DNA of 64,000 nucleotides from Rebecca billardiae RCC1528 (taxonomy: Eukaryota; Haptophyta), in assembly GCA_965240325.2 (NCBI GenBank), contig OZ251253.1:806001-870000 (forward strand). The letters run 5' to 3'. The translations under genes and the position numbers were made by a program. Under the pieces are notes generated by a model. It worked only from the letters and a program-made list of their open reading frames with translations. It searched no databases and had not been told where the DNA came from. Below are positions 33,269 through 45,038 of the stretch, piece after piece; the stretch's first letter is position 1; each line of letters starts with the position of its first letter.

Positions 33269-34245
33269 CCTGGTGGATTTTCAGCCACCGGGATTCGGAC
33301 ATTTCGACTTAGGCGAGACGGCGAGCACCGAACCGTTTCCCTTAAGAAGAGCTGTACCCACCTGGTCGCATTGCACTATTCACGCGGCGCCTTCTGGGGC
33401 TTCGTGTCATTTTTGAGACTAGGACTTCTGAGCGGCTGTGAGTACTGTCGTTGTTCAGAGAGCACGAGCAAGGAATCCAAGTTGGAGCCGCCCCATAGTC
33501 AAGGCCCATCGAAAACGGCGCGGCTCGGGCGGAATCTTACCTGTGAAGCGTGTTTCCAATAGTGTCCGCCACGCCGCCGCCGTGATGAAGGTATAAGGAG
33601 AACGGCGCGGCCCGTATTGGGTTTCGGACGGAATCTTACCTGTGAAGCGTATTTGCAATTAGTGTCCGCCACGCCGCCGCCATGAAGAAGGTAAGCTCCT
33701 TACCTTCTTCATGGCGGCGGCGCCACGCCGCCGCCATGAAGAAGGTAAGCTCCTTACCTTCTTCATGGCGGCGGCGTGGCGGACACTAATTGCAAATACG
33801 CTTCACAGGTAAGATTCCGTCCGAAACCCAATACGGGCCGCGCCGTTCTCCTTATACCTTCATCACGGCGGCGGCGTGGCGGACACTATTGGAAACACGC
33901 TTCACAGGTAAGATTCCGCCCGAAACCCAATACGAGCCCCGCCGTTTGCGGCCTAGCGGGGCGCATCTCTTTGCAGCAAAACACGCTTCACGCGCCGTTT
34001 TCGATGGGCCTTGACTATGGGGCGGCTCCAACTTGGATTCCTTGCTCGTGCTCTCTGAACAACGAAAGTACTCACAGCCGCTCAGAAGTCCTAGTCTCAA
34101 AAATGACCCGAAGCCCCAGAAGGCGCCGCGTGAATAGTGCAATGCGACCAGGTGGGTACAGCTCTTCTTAGGGCCAAACGGTTCGGTGCTCGCCGTCTCG
34201 CCTAAGTCGAAATGTCCGAATCCCGGTGGCTGAAAATCCACCAGG
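33269..34245. mobile_element. Foldback element with about 450 bp inverted arms
   Basis: The left arm from CCTGGTGGATTTTCAGCC and the right arm ending GGCTGAAAATCCACCAGG are near-identical inverted repeats, the right arm holding about 70 extra bases. A TA dinucleotide flanks each end (33267-33268 and 34246-34247), consistent with a TA target duplication. Each arm contains internal direct repeats with CTTCACAGGTAAGATTCCG. Removing the element rejoins the right motif array of the host element, so it inserted later. Confidence 0.8.
33673..33777. repeat. Two consecutive perfect hairpins at the foldback centre
   Basis: GCCGCCGCCATGAAGAAGG followed by TAAG-CTC-CTTA and its complement occurs twice in a row, each with about 23 bp stems and a CTC loop. 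They form the symmetry centre of the foldback element. Confidence 0.9.
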
Positions 34246-34322
34246 TACCACGGTAGTCATAACGTGCTTTTGGCAATACAACTGACCACACTATCCAAAG
34301 CGGCAATACAACTGACGTCGGC

Positions 34323-34381
<59 letters not shown>
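34323..34381. repeat. (TATC)n microsatellite, left part
   Basis: About 14 tetranucleotide units, cut by the transposon-like element that begins at 34382. The same repeat continues beyond the element. Confidence 0.95.
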
Positions 34382-35236
34382 GACCCGTTGCACGCGTGAG
34401 CGCCGAAAAAACGACACTTTGGCAGTGATAGTCATCACCGTCGCCGCATCGTGGGCATGCCGCTGCCGCCGCCGGCGGCGGCAGCGGGAGCGTAGCAGCA
34501 GATCTACCACCTTCCGCGTTACGCGCTGCGTCGTGCGCGCCAGGTGGCAGGTTTCCCAGGTCCGCCGCGCGGAAGGCAGCGTGAGCGGTCGGCGAGCGCA
34601 CGGAGGTGAGAAGTAAGCGCGCATCGTGAGAGCTTCAGCAGCTTGCCCACGCGCTTCACGAAGGCGGTGCGGTTGCGTGCGCACGCCTTCTGTACCCGTA
34701 CACGCGATCAAAGCGTGAGCCACTCCCTAGGTCTTGCCTGCGCATCGCGGGCCGCGCCTCGTCTCCTGAATCCTCGTTTACGAGGACAGCACGTGTATCT
34801 GTGTACGCGCTCGCGGCCGATGGCGGCTCCCCGCGTCGAGAGCCGTTTGGCTGGAGCCGCATCCAAGGGCATATATCGTCACGGCCCCACCCGATGCTGA
34901 CGCTGAGGTGGCGTGCTTGCCGAAGGTAGCCGCATTGGCTGATCTCTCTGCCTTTGGGCAACCCTTTGCAACCGCGCCGGCTCACGCTGCCAGCGCGCGC
35001 GCGGCGTGGCTTCGTGGTGGACACCTGCCCTGGGTTTTGTCGTTCGTTCTCAGCGACGGTTGGGTCGATTGACATGCGGATTGGATTGGTGCATTGCGAA
35101 TCGGCTTCGCAATGCACCATTGCGCTCGGATCGGCGCGGACGTCAGCCATGCGGCAGCGCGAGCGACAAAACCGCGAGATTTCATACGCTTGTCGTTTTT
35201 TCATACGCTCACGGTTACTCACCCGTGCAACGGGTC
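34382..35236 (-). mobile_element. Transposon-like element, copy 2 (855 bp, inverted)
   Basis: Inverted copy of the element at 7331-8188. The two differ by a 3 bp indel and a small number of substitutions, so one or both moved recently. The ends are GACCCGTTGCACG and CGTGCAACGGGTC. It sits inside a TATC microsatellite with ATCT on both sides, which could be a 4 bp target duplication but cannot be told from the repeat phase. Confidence 0.85.
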
Positions 35237-35711
<475 letters not shown>

Positions 35712-35975
35712 CCGCCGCATCCATAGCGGCTGACCCTACTTGGGGCTCTGTGGAGTGTGGGACACTTCGGGCGTTCATTCGATCGGCCGCAGGAATGCGC
35801 GACGAAGATCGTTTTCGGCACTACGCCCGGTTTCTACATGAGCGGACTGGCAGGGCCAGGGGTCAACCGGAGGCCAGAGCCGCGGCGCGATCACGCCAGC
35901 ACGCAGCCTCCGGGTGGGCACCGCCGCCCCGGCGAGGCAGCAACGCCCGCGCCGTCGTCGAGATCGCGCATGCGG

Positions 35976-37544
35976 TCAGCCGTAGTAGGGTGCGCCCGGG
36001 CCGTACGGCGGAGGCGGCGCGCCCGGCGCGCGCGGCGGCGCGGGCCACGGCGGCGCCCACGGCTGCGGCGGCGGCTGCTGGTGCGCGGGCGGCGCCGCCC
36101 CGTACGGCGCGCGCGGGTGGTGCGCTGCGGGCCACGGAGCGGGGCCGCCGGCCGCGGCCGCCGCGCGCGGGTAGTGCCACTGCGGCGGCGGCTGCGCGTA
36201 CGGCGCGTGCGGCGCCGCGCCCGCCATCGCGCCGGGCGGCGCGCGCGCGTACGGCATCGGCGGCGCCGGGCCGGGGCCGGGCGCGTGCGGCGGCGCGTAC
36301 GGCGGGGGGGCGGCCCCCCAGCACCCAGGGGCGGGCGGCGCGGCGGCGACGTGCCACCCGGGGCCCGGCGGCGGCTGCGGCGCCCACGGCGCGGGCGGGT
36401 AGGGCCGCGCCGGCGGCGCCGCGCCCGGCGGCGGCCGCCAGCCGGCGGCGCAGCACGCGGCCGGCGGCCGGCGCACGCCCGGCGGCGCGCCGAGCGCGGC
36501 GGCCGCGCGCGCGGCGCCGCGCATGCCGCCGCCGCCGCCGCCGCCGCGCGCGCCGCGCGGCGGGCGCTTGTGCACGCCCGGCGGGCCGCCCGCCGCGCCG
36601 CGCCCCGCGCCGCGTGACGGCGGCCCCGCTAGGCCACCGCGCGCGCCGCCGCGTGCCGGGACGGGGCCGTGGCCGCGGCCGCGCCGCGCGCCGCCGCGCG
36701 CGCCGCGGCCGCGCTCCGCGCCGCGCCCGCGCGCCGCGGCGGGCTGCGGCGGCGCGGCCGGCGGCAGCGGCGCGGGCGGCAGGCCGGGGGGCAGCGGCGC
36801 GGGGCCCGCGCGCGGCCCCGCGACGAGCGCGTCGCGCCCCTTGGTCCACGCCGGCGGCGGCGCGCCGCCCGCGTGCGCGCCGCCCGCGGCGTGCGCCGCC
36901 GCCGCCGCCGCCTCCGCCGCCGCCTCCTCCGCGGCCGCGCCCTGCCGCACCGCGCGGCCGCTCGCGCGGAAGCGCTTGATGATGCCGATGAGGAAGCCCG
37001 TCTTGTTCGCCACGTGCGTGAGGTCCTGGTTGGCCATCCGCGCCACGATCTCGCAGCCCGTCGGCGCGTCGAAGTCGTTGAGCGAGCGCAGCGCGCCGTC
37101 GGCCACGTCCGCGCGCGCCACGCGGCCGAGGTTGAAGAGGCCCTCGAGGGCGAGCCGCACGGCGGGCGCGGTGCGCGGCAGGCCGTACGGGTTGGGCTCG
37201 GCGTCGTCGGGCTCGTGCGACGCGGGCGCGGCCGCGGGCGCGGCTGGCGCGTCGTCGCCGGCGGCGCCCTCCGGCTCGTCCTCGTCCTCGTCCTCGTCCG
37301 TGTCGTCATCGTCGTCATCGTCGTCGTCCTCCTCCTCGTCGTCCTCCTCCTCCTCCTCCGCCTCCTCCTCCTCCTCCTCCTCCTCCTCCGCCTCGCCCTC
37401 GCCCTCGTTATGCTCGCCGTCTTCGTTCTCATCACCGCCATCCCAGTCCGCGTCGCCCTCGCCCTCGCCCTCCGCCTCCTCCTCCGCCTCCTCCTCCTCC
37501 TCCTCCTCCTCCTCCTCCGCGTGGCCCTGCTCGCTGGCCGCCAT
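35976..37544 (-). CDS. hnRNP-Q-acidic-domain protein with RGG-like tail
   Basis: A single exon encodes 522 residues, starting [12 protein letters not shown]. Residues about 9-100 are a Glu/Asp tract. Residues about 118-193 match the acidic N-terminal (NURR/AcD) domain of hn[24 protein letters not shown], then [20 protein letters not shown], corresponding to the family's DLSHVQNKSAFLCGVMKTYR pattern. No RRM follows. Instead there is an Arg/Gly-rich stretch (about 235-310) and a Pro/Gly/Tyr-rich tail ending GAPYYG, typical of RNA-binding proteins that phase-separate. A nuclear RNA-binding role is inferred. It is divergent to FabZ, with 115 bp between the start codons. Confidence 0.75.
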   Translation of the reverse strand: MAASEQGHAEEEEEEEEEEAEEEAEGEGEGDADWDGGDENEDGEHNEGEGEAEEEEEEEEEAEEEEEDDEEEDDDDDDDDDTDEDEDEDEPEGAAGDDAPAAPAAAPASHEPDDAEPNPYGLPRTAPAVRLALEGLFNLGRVARADVADGALRSLNDFDAPTGCEIVARMANQDLTHVANKTGFLIGIIKRFRASGRAVRQGAAAEEAAAEAAAAAAHAAGGAHAGGAPPPAWTKGRDALVAGPRAGPAPLPPGLPPAPLPPAAPPQPAAARGRGAERGRGARGGARRGRGHGPVPARGGARGGLAGPPSRGAGRGAAGGPPGVHKRPPRGARGGGGGGGMRGAARAAAALGAPPGVRRPPAACCAAGWRPPPGAAPPARPYPPAPWAPQPPPGPGWHVAAAPPAPGCWGAAPPPYAPPHAPGPGPAPPMPYARAPPGAMAGAAPHAPYAQPPPQWHYPRAAAAAGGPAPWPAAHHPRAPYGAAPPAHQQPPPQPWAPPWPAPPRAPGAPPPPYGPGAPYYG

Positions 37545-37659
37545 CGTGGCTGATGACTCCCAGCCGACGACGGCTTTGCCGCTTTGCACTGGGCCAGTGG
37601 CTGACGAATCTTCGGTGCCGTTCGGAGAGCGGCGGTCGCGGCCTGCTCGCACGGCGCTA
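37545..37659. promoter_or_regulatory. Shared divergent promoter region
   Basis: The 115 bp between the hnRNP-type gene and FabZ must hold both 5' leaders and core promoters. No TATA-like box is evident. Confidence 0.45.
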
Positions 37660-38322
37660 ATGACGATGACGACGACCACGCTCGCCGTCGCGGCGCTCGC
37701 GCTCGGCGCGCTCTCGGCGGCGGAGGCGTGGCGCGCGGGCGCGCCCGCCCCGGCGGTGCGCGGCTCCGCTCTCGCCCGCCGCCGCGCGGCCCTCCGCCCC
37801 GCGCCGCGCATGGACGAGGGCGCCGAGTGGGTGGGCGCGCAGCAGCACTCGGAGGCGTCCAAGGACACGGACACGGTCTTCGGCATCGAGCGGATCATGG
37901 AGATCCTGCCGCACCGGTATCCGTTCCTGCTGGTGGACAAGGTGATCGAGTTCGAGCCGGGCAAGCGCTGCGTCGGCGTCAAGAAGGTGACGATGAACGA
38001 GCAGTTCTTCACCGGCCATTTCCCGAACCGTCCGATCATGCCGGGCGTGCTGCAGGTCGAGGCGATGGCGCAGGTGGGCGGGCTGGTGGCGCTGCAGGAG
38101 CCGGTGAGCGACGCGGGCGGCGGGAAGGGCGACTTCTTCTTCGCCGGCGTGGACAACATCCGCTGGCGCCGCCCCGTCGTGCCGGGCGACACGCTCGTGA
38201 TGGAGATGGAGCTCGTCTCGTTCAAGGCGCGCTTTGGGATCGTCAAGATGAAGGGCAAGGCGTTCGTCGACGGGAAGCCCGCCGTCGACGGCGACTTCAC
38301 CTTCGCGCTGGTCAAGGAGTAA
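37660..38322 (+). CDS. fabZ: Plastid 3-hydroxyacyl-ACP dehydratase (FabZ)
   Basis: A single exon of 220 residues. It dehydrates 3-hydroxyacyl-ACP in type II fatty-acid synthesis. The catalytic pair is His85 in [13 protein letters not shown] and Glu134 in [20 protein letters not shown], both in their conserved settings. The usual C-terminal hot-dog strands follow ([21 protein letters not shown]). The first 75 residues are a leader: a hydrophobic segment ([20 protein letters not shown]) followed by Trp and an Arg/Ala-rich stretch. This is the bipartite signal-plus-transit form used to reach a complex plastid, with an aromatic residue at the expected transit start. The mature part is far more conserved and less Ala-rich than neighbouring proteins. 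Confidence 0.95.
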   Translation: MTMTTTTLAVAALALGALSAAEAWRAGAPAPAVRGSALARRRAALRPAPRMDEGAEWVGAQQHSEASKDTDTVFGIERIMEILPHRYPFLLVDKVIEFEPGKRCVGVKKVTMNEQFFTGHFPNRPIMPGVLQVEAMAQVGGLVALQEPVSDAGGGKGDFFFAGVDNIRWRRPVVPGDTLVMEMELVSFKARFGIVKMKGKAFVDGKPAVDGDFTFALVKE

Positions 38323-38855
38323 GGTGGGGGCGTGCTCGGCATGGCGAGCAGCCGCCGCGGCCGCGGCGGTGCCCGTCGCGTCGCGCGCAGCAGTCCGGCC
38401 ATCAGCACTCGGCAGCGCCACGACCCGGCGCGCTGCATCAGTGATCGACTGACGAGTGCAGCAGCCGTGATATGTGTGCAGGCGCGCGCCGTCACTGGCG
38501 TCAGCAGGCTGATCATATATATATAATAAGCAGCACGACGACGCGTACCGTTGATGTTGCTGACTATGATGAGCGCTGCTGATCGGATATATGATATATA
38601 GCGTCGTCATCAGTCAGAATTATATAACTCTGAATTCCGGATGATCGTCAATATATGAAGCAGCGCTGACGAATTATCGTCGTCGCGGACGCGATCAGAC
38701 GGGCGATCCACTCACTGCGATTCGTCAGGCTGTGAGTGTGGATTCAGTCGTCATTCAATTTCATCAGGCAAGCGCTAGCCGAAGTAGCCTGCTACCGCCG
38801 CGTAGTGCCCGACTGATATTAGGGGGTCCAAGCCGCGGAATTAAAAATCGAAAAT
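38323..38855. other. Intergenic 3' of fabZ
   Basis: Mixed to AT-leaning sequence with ATATATATAATAAG at about 38515 and several short AT palindromes. No gene is seen. Confidence 0.5.
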
Positions 38856-39205
38856 CCGGACTAATTCTATGATTTAAAGACACAGGCACGAGGGCGCAGC
38901 TCTCCTGATTCGTCTGTCGAAGTACTGAATGGAGTTAATGGAGGATGTCGGAGCGCGTTGGCCGCGGGTGAGGGAGTCGTCGTAACCGATGCTGATCACA
39001 CGGTCACTGAGGTAGTAGGCGCCCGGGGATGCCGCTGTTTTGCAGTCGTCGTCGGCCTTGGTCATCATGTAGTTGCCCGTGTCGTCGTCGTCCGAGGCTG
39101 TTCAAGTTGATGCCGTAGTGCAGGTAGTGGATGTGGTCGCCCGGGCCGGTGTGCGCGGCCTAGTGGCCTTGCCGAGTTGAGGGAGTAGTCGCCCTTGCCG
39201 TTGAG

Positions 39206-39307
39206 GAAGTCGTCGTCCTTGCCGTTGAGGAAGTCGTCGCCCTGGCCGCAGAGGAAGTCGTCGCCCTTGCCGTTGAGGAAGTCGTCGTCCTGGCCGCTGA
39301 GGGTGCC
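39206..39307 (-). repeat. 24 bp tandem repeat (DDFLNGKG) in copy B
   Basis: Same array as in copy A. Its translation is identical to copy A over the 84-codon frame (39065-39319). Confidence 0.75.
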
Positions 39308-39355
39308 TGCGCTGCCCAACCGGGCGCGTCTGGCGCGCCAGCGCCGCGCGCGGCT

Positions 39356-40555
39356 CTACGCCAGCGACTGCGGCGCGGCGGCAGCCAGGTCACGGGGGGG
39401 GTCGCCGAGGGACGCGGTGCGAGCCTGCTTGGCCGGCTTGGCGTCGCTCCCGCCAGCGGAGGAGGGCCCATCCTCCTCCGCCGGCGTGGACGGCTCGGTC
39501 GCCGCGCGCTTGCCGGCTGCCGCGGCGCCGGGGGGCAGGACCAGGCGGTAGTTGGACTCCCCGAGCGCCGGCCTGGCCTGTTGCACCTCGGGCCCGTCCG
39601 ACGGCGCGGCCGCGGTTGGTGGCTGGGGTGGCGGGATGGCATCGTCCGAACCCTCCCCCTCGGGCTCCTCCGCCTCCGGGCCGGCGGGGTCCGCCGCCTG
39701 TTGGTCGGCCGGCTGAGGAGCAGGGCGGCGCGCAGCGGCGGGCGGCGCGGGCGGCACAGGCGGCGCGGGCGGCACGCCCCACAGGTTGTGTGGGACGCGG
39801 GCGGCGCCGGCGATGCGGCGGCTCGGCTTGAGCGGCGCGAAGAAGATGGGGTGCTCGGGGTCGATGGGCATGAAACGCAGGCGGAGGAAGATCAGGTTCA
39901 CACCGCCGGAGTAGATGTTGGTCTCGACGTGCTCACCGTTGGTCACGTACTTGTTGATGTCGGGCACGATCTGCTCGTAGAGGGCCCTGTGAAACTGCAC
40001 GAGCGTCATCGTGGGGCTAACCGGGAGCGTGAGGGACACGTCCTTCGCCTGGGTTGCGAGGTCGGCCGCCGACAGCGCGAGCATCTCCTGCGTGAGCTCC
40101 GTGGTGCACGCCGTGAGAATGTTCGGCATGCACAGGCTGGTGGCCAGGCGGCGGCAGATGGTCATGTTCTCGAGCACCGAGCCGGTGAAGGAGAAAACGT
40201 GCTTATTGCCTTTGGGGTCCTGGGTGAGTCCTGAGAGCAGTCGCCCGCCTTGCGAGTTGGGCGCCACGTCGCTCAGGCAGCGCGCGCTCAGCTTGATCAT
40301 CGTCGTGCACATCTGCTGGCCCGCATCCCGCCTGGCGGTGGGGGTGCTCGGCCGTTCCACCTGCAGCCCGCGCTCGAAGTTGTTGGAAGAGGGGAAGAAG
40401 CTCAAGGCGCTCCTGCTGTTGAGACGGTCGCGGAAAAAGCCGTGCTGGTAAGGGGGCATGGTGGCCGGTGTGGCGGGCGCGGGGCTGCGGAGGGCCGGGG
40501 GGCGGGTGCGGAAGCACTGCGGTGCGAGCGAGGTCGGTGCTGGTGCCAAAGGCAT
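39356..40555 (-). CDS. Main protein of the 2.2 kb element, copy B
   Basis: 399 residues from the ATG at 40555. It is full length with no stop or frameshift relative to copy A; the proline tract is shorter (QCFRTRPPALRS against QCPHPPPPPPPLRS) yet the frame is kept. The N-terminal part of the globular region holds most of the differences, while residues beyond the YEQIVPDINKYVTNG stretch are nearly unchanged. Function is unknown, as for copy A. Confidence 0.65.
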   Translation of the reverse strand: MPLAPAPTSLAPQCFRTRPPALRSPAPATPATMPPYQHGFFRDRLNSRSALSFFPSSNNFERGLQVERPSTPTARRDAGQQMCTTMIKLSARCLSDVAPNSQGGRLLSGLTQDPKGNKHVFSFTGSVLENMTICRRLATSLCMPNILTACTTELTQEMLALSAADLATQAKDVSLTLPVSPTMTLVQFHRALYEQIVPDINKYVTNGEHVETNIYSGGVNLIFLRLRFMPIDPEHPIFFAPLKPSRRIAGAARVPHNLWGVPPAPPVPPAPPAAARRPAPQPADQQAADPAGPEAEEPEGEGSDDAIPPPQPPTAAAPSDGPEVQQARPALGESNYRLVLPPGAAAAGKRAATEPSTPAEEDGPSSAGGSDAKPAKQARTASLGDPPRDLAAAAPQSLA

Positions 40556-41076
40556 TTCGGCGCGCGGGGTTGAAATCAAATTTCAAAACCCAGGTCCGGA
40601 GTGGCCCCGCCGGTCCCCCGGACCACGGCGGCCCGTCGTGCGTTTCGGGGGGAGAGGGGTTTGTCGCGAAACGGGCAGGATGGGGAAAAGGGGGGGGGGG
40701 GGGGGGGGGGGGGGGGGCTCGCGGCCGCCGCGGGGAGGCCGGGACGGGCGCGGTCTCCACCTGAGGGCCGGGCGCTGCTCAGGAAGGAGGGCGGCCCACA
40801 CTCCGCGTGTCGCTCCCCAGTGCCTCCGCACAGGCACACCGCAGGTGTTCGCCGTCGTGTCGGGATGAGCATGCGCTTGGCGTCCGCACCCGGGGCCAGT
40901 CCTTTCATGGTCAGCAAGCAGGCGGGGGGGGGGCGTGCGTGTGCAAGCGCGGGTGGATATGTCGTGTCTGCGATATGCGGAGTGTTGGATGCGGGTTGCG
41001 CCGGTGCCCCAGGGCACCGGTGAGTGTGTAGCTGTTTCGGGCACGCCTCGCGAACGCGAGGCGCTGGAAGACATGG

Positions 41077-43137
41077 AGACCGGGAGGCTACGACCGATTT
41101 CGCGGTGACCATTTCCGAACTACATTGTTGCCTCGAATTGCGGCAGCACGGGCCGCGGCCGTTCAGAGCACGGTCGAGCCCGAGATCGGGCGAGTAGCAC
41201 GCCTGGGCGGTGGACTTCATCGTCGCGTCGGCGCGGCGGAGCGCGCTCTGGCGTCAGAGGCGCGCGGGCGGGCGAGTCAGGGTGGCCACCATGACAGCGG
41301 TCGACCAAATGATCGCTGGCAGCTCGCTCTCACCGGACATCTTGAACCTCACAGCCCCGCTCTGTGCGCCGTTCGAACTCTCATCCGGATGAGCGCGGAC
41401 AACGCAGCCCCGGTTTCAGGTGAAGCGTGCACGCTGCGCGCTGGTTTACACCTGGTCTAGCTTGTCCATGATGAGCATGAACGACCCCCCGGCGCTCGGC
41501 CTGGTGCGTGCAGTGCTCACCTCCCCACGCGCTGCGCATGCACTCGCGCGATCGCTGGCCGCTCGTTCGCAAACGGGAGTGCGCGGCAGTCGTGGGTGGT
41601 AAGCAAGCTCGGCGACCCTGTGTACGTGCGGGGCCTGTCTTCCAGCTCACAGTAGTACCGCCAGAAGCTCCAGCCGGCACGCGTCGGCTTGTTTGTTGTG
41701 CCACTTGGCGTGCCGCTTGGCTGCATGCAGCAGCCGAGCTGCGCTGAGGCGAAGAGCGTGCACGTCACGAACGTCAAGCTTGCTGCGGAGCAAACGCACG
41801 CCGCCAAGCTCCGCTATGACCGCTGCCACATCTGCACACCGTGTCTTCGTCTCGGGAGTGCCTGCGCCACTGTTGGCGGCCGTCTTGGAGCAGCGCGCGG
41901 ACTGCATGATGCTCGGGGCAGGAGTGCTGCTGGGCGCGGCAGTGGAGGCAGAGAGCTCAACGCTCGCCACCGAGCAGCTCGCAGAGTCAGAGGTAAGCTG
42001 GAGCAGCCTCGACGGCAAGCGCTGTAGCCGCAGCAGAGGTGGACCGGCGGCGGCCTCGCGTGGGCTGGGGTACGACGAACGGCGACGGTGCCGGTGACAC
42101 CTGAGTACGGGCAAGGAAGCCGCCCGGCACATGGCGAGCTAGTCTGCGCACACCAGCCTCGACGGCGGAGAGGACTCTCATGCCGGGATGGTGGCGGCAT
42201 GTTCAGTGGCGGAGTTGGCCGTGTGCCGCAGCACGTGCAGCCCGCCACCGGCATCAGGTCCACGTTCGCGGGCCGGCACTCACTGATGTGCTGAGTCCAG
42301 TGGCATGAGCCGTCTCGGCGCCGCCGTACTCCGTATTCGGATGACCCAGCAAGTAGTGAGCAAGGTACCCGCGTATAGGCACTCACTTGAATACATATGG
42401 CAATAAAACTAACCGCATCATTCGATATATAGCGGGTAACATGGCGCTTATATGCGGGTAAATTCCCATAATTAAATGGGTAATGTGCTCGATCTTGGAG
42501 TAATTTTTCATGGACGTCTACGCGCACAGCATTGTGCCCCACTTTTTCGGTATTTTCACCATAAAATCCTTTGGATAGAGGGTAGCGCTTGTCAATAAGT
42601 AAGTCCGACCGCGTATCGCGTCATCTAGCTGCCATGACAAGTAGGTAACATTCGGCTGAATCTCTATGTGACACAGCGGGCGCCGCTGCGTGCGCGCGCG
42701 ACCGCGCGACGACACGCGGAGTCGGTTTTTAGCAGTGCTTCTGGCGGCTGGGCTGGGCTCTGGGACATGCATATTTGAGGGTGACTCCGCAAGCGTCACG
42801 CTCATCAGACGCCTACATGGCATGGTTATTGTCAAATAATATCATCACCAATCGGTGGGCCTGGCCAGACGGTGGGCTGCTGGCTGTTGGACTCCCCCAG
42901 TACTACTAATAATAACTACTGATATATCAGCGCATGCGATGCAGGCGGTCGTCCGATGATACTGCTGCGCCGCGCCCGCTGGTATGCTGCTTAGTTTAAG
43001 CTCGGCGGATGGCGGATCGAATGAAACGGCCCGGCGGCCCGCGGCCCGCGGAGACTCAGTGACGGTGGGGAGGCGTGACGCTCGTGCGCTGCTGCTGCCG
43101 ACTAGGCGACGTACGGCGCGCGGCTCGGCGGCGGGGC
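41077..43137. other. Repeat-flanking intergenic region, no supported gene
   Basis: Mixed composition. A minus-strand frame at about 41650-41830 reads protein-like (DVAAVIAELGGVRLLRSKLD, then VRDVHALRLSAARLLHAAKR) but is not extended by good neighbours. Around 42398 is ATGGCAATAAAACTAACCGC, a diverged copy of the motif arrayed at 31.6-34.3 kb. The tract 42360-42650 is AT-leaning. This may be relics of mobile DNA. Confidence 0.35.
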
Positions 43138-45002
43138 TCACGCCCAGCCGGTGCCGCAGTCGCCCTCGGCGGGGCAGCGGTTGCACTCGCACCGGCCGCT
43201 GCCGAGCTGCGTGCGGTCGGCGATCAGCGAGTAGGTGCACGCGGCGCCCAGCCGGCCGCCCAGCCCGCACTGCTGGTCGGGGCACTGCGGCAGCGAGCCG
43301 TCGCAGCACGGCCACGTCTTGAGCGGGATGGGCAGCGGGCAGTTCACGCACGGCACCGACGGGTCGAGCGTCGCGCGGTGCGCCTCGAGCGCCTGCGCCC
43401 GCAGGGAGGGGCGAGGGGGCCGCGCGCGGGCTGCGTGAGTGAGCGGGGCGCTCGGCGCCGGCCGGCCGCGGCGCGCGCGCGCGCGCGCGCGCGCGCGCAC
43501 CGCGTTCGCCTCCTGCACGGCGCGCGCGTGGTCGTGCGTGCCCGGCCGCAGCGGCGTCGTCTCGTTTGGGTCGTTGCGCACGTCGAAGACGAGGGGCGGG
43601 TCGTGGCGCTCGAGCGACTTGGCGTCGCACTGGCAGAGCGTCGTGCTGCCGAAGAGGCCGGCCGTGTAGCCCGCGCGCGGGCAGCACTGCGTGCACGTGC
43701 CCTCGTACCCCTCCTGCCACTTCTGCGTGCGCCAGAACACCTTGAAGCCGAGGTAGCGCGCGGCCAGCACGTGGATGCCGCAGTAGTGGAAGTGCACGCG
43801 CCTCGAGGCCAGCCAGCCGTTGTGCGCGTCGGTCGGGCGCTGGAAGAAGCGCGACTGGTCGACGCCGTCGAGCAGCAGCGAGGGCGGCAGCGCCACGCCT
43901 GCAAACGCCGCGATCGTGGGGAGCAGGTCGAGCGCGCGCACGGGCGCGTCCGAGACGGCGCCTGCGGGGACGACGCCCGGCCAGCGCACGATGGCGGGCA
44001 CGCGGATGCCGCCCTCCCAGAGCTGGCCCTTGCCGCCCTTCAGCCCGCCCTTCCGCCCGGACTGCGCCCACCCCTCCTCCTGGTACGGCCCGTTGTCCGA
44101 CGTGAACACCACCAGCGTGTCCTCCGCCGCGCCCACCTCGTCGACCGCGGTGAGCAGCTCGCCCAGCGCCCAGTCGAGCTCCTTCATCACCTGCCCGTAC
44201 TGCCCGTTCGACGAGTGGAACGGGCCGGGCGGGCCGGGGCCGAAGCGCGGGTGGTTGAACAGCACCGTGTGCGGGTGCAGGTCGGCGTAGTAGAGGAACC
44301 ACGGCGAGGCCGCCGCCGCCGCCCTGCGGATGAAGGCGTCCGCGTGCCGCACCATCGCCTCCTGCAGCCTGCGCAGAGCACAGCAGCAAGCGGCGGCAGC
44401 GGCGGCGGCAGTGCACAGCGGCGGCAGTGCACGCGGGAGCGCAGCCGGGTGAGCCGGGCGGCGGGCATGCGCCCGCGCGGTGTGCGTGCAGCGCGCGCGC
44501 GTACCCGAACATGTGCGCGGGCTGCTGGATGATCGTGTTGTTCGCCATCAGGAAGCAGAACATGCCGTTGGACGCCACGCCCGCTGAGCCGCCGCGCCGC
44601 CGCGCGGGGCCGCCGCTCAGCCCGACCTCGCGCGCAAAGGCGTTGGCCGCGCGGCGCGCGAGGTCGGTGTGGTTGTGCCGCGCGGAGCGCCGCTCGGTGC
44701 GCTCCGCCTTGCGCTCGTCCTTGTTGCTCGAGCGCTCGCTCTTGCGCTGCTGCCGGCCGAGCAGCCGCTCGAAGCGGAGCAGCGCGCGGCTCACAGGCCC
44801 GCCCTCCGCCTCCGCCTCCTCCGCCTCCGCCGCCTCCTCCGCCTCCTCCGCCTCGTCCAGCGCGTCGAGCGGGGCCGGCGGGTCGGCGCCCTCCGCGCCC
44901 TCTTCGCGCGCCGAGAGCGCGCGCGCCCGCCGCTCCGCCGCGCGCCTCGTGCGCAGCTCGACGGACCCGCCGCCGCCGCCGCCGGCCGGCGGCCGCGCGG
45001 CC

Positions 45003-45038
<36 letters not shown>

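Larger units (their letters stand above)
31647..34322. mobile_element. Element with inverted arrays of a CGGCAATACAACTGAC motif
   Basis: The left array (31651-31905) has eight spaced copies of GTCAGTTGTATTGCCG or close variants. The right array (33058-33270, continuing at 34265-34318 after an insertion) has eight copies of the reverse complement. Spacing is mostly 30-40 bp. Some copies share a longer context, TGACCACACTATCCAAAGCGGCAA-like. The 1.15 kb between the arrays has a minus-strand frame (about 32156-32560) with protein-like sequence, including VALVKLLEAVEEHTPVVHV, but no known domain. Iterated subterminal motifs in inverted orientation are typical of CACTA- and hAT-type DNA transposons; assigning it to either is not possible here. 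Confidence 0.6.
38856..41076 (-). mobile_element. 2.2 kb dispersed element, copy B (inverted)
   Basis: Inverted counterpart of 25195-27392, 2221 bp. It keeps both left-end hairpins, the main ORF, the 24 bp repeat and the 64-codon small ORF (38874-39068). It has a longer homopolymer (a G run near 40690-40715 on the plus strand) and about 15 extra bases near 40830. The flanks are unrelated to those of copy A. Confidence 0.8.

Noticed and set aside
31647-33275. CRISPR-like spacing of a 16 bp motif
   Set aside because: Motifs vary, occur in both orientations around a centre, and fit transposon subterminal repeats better.
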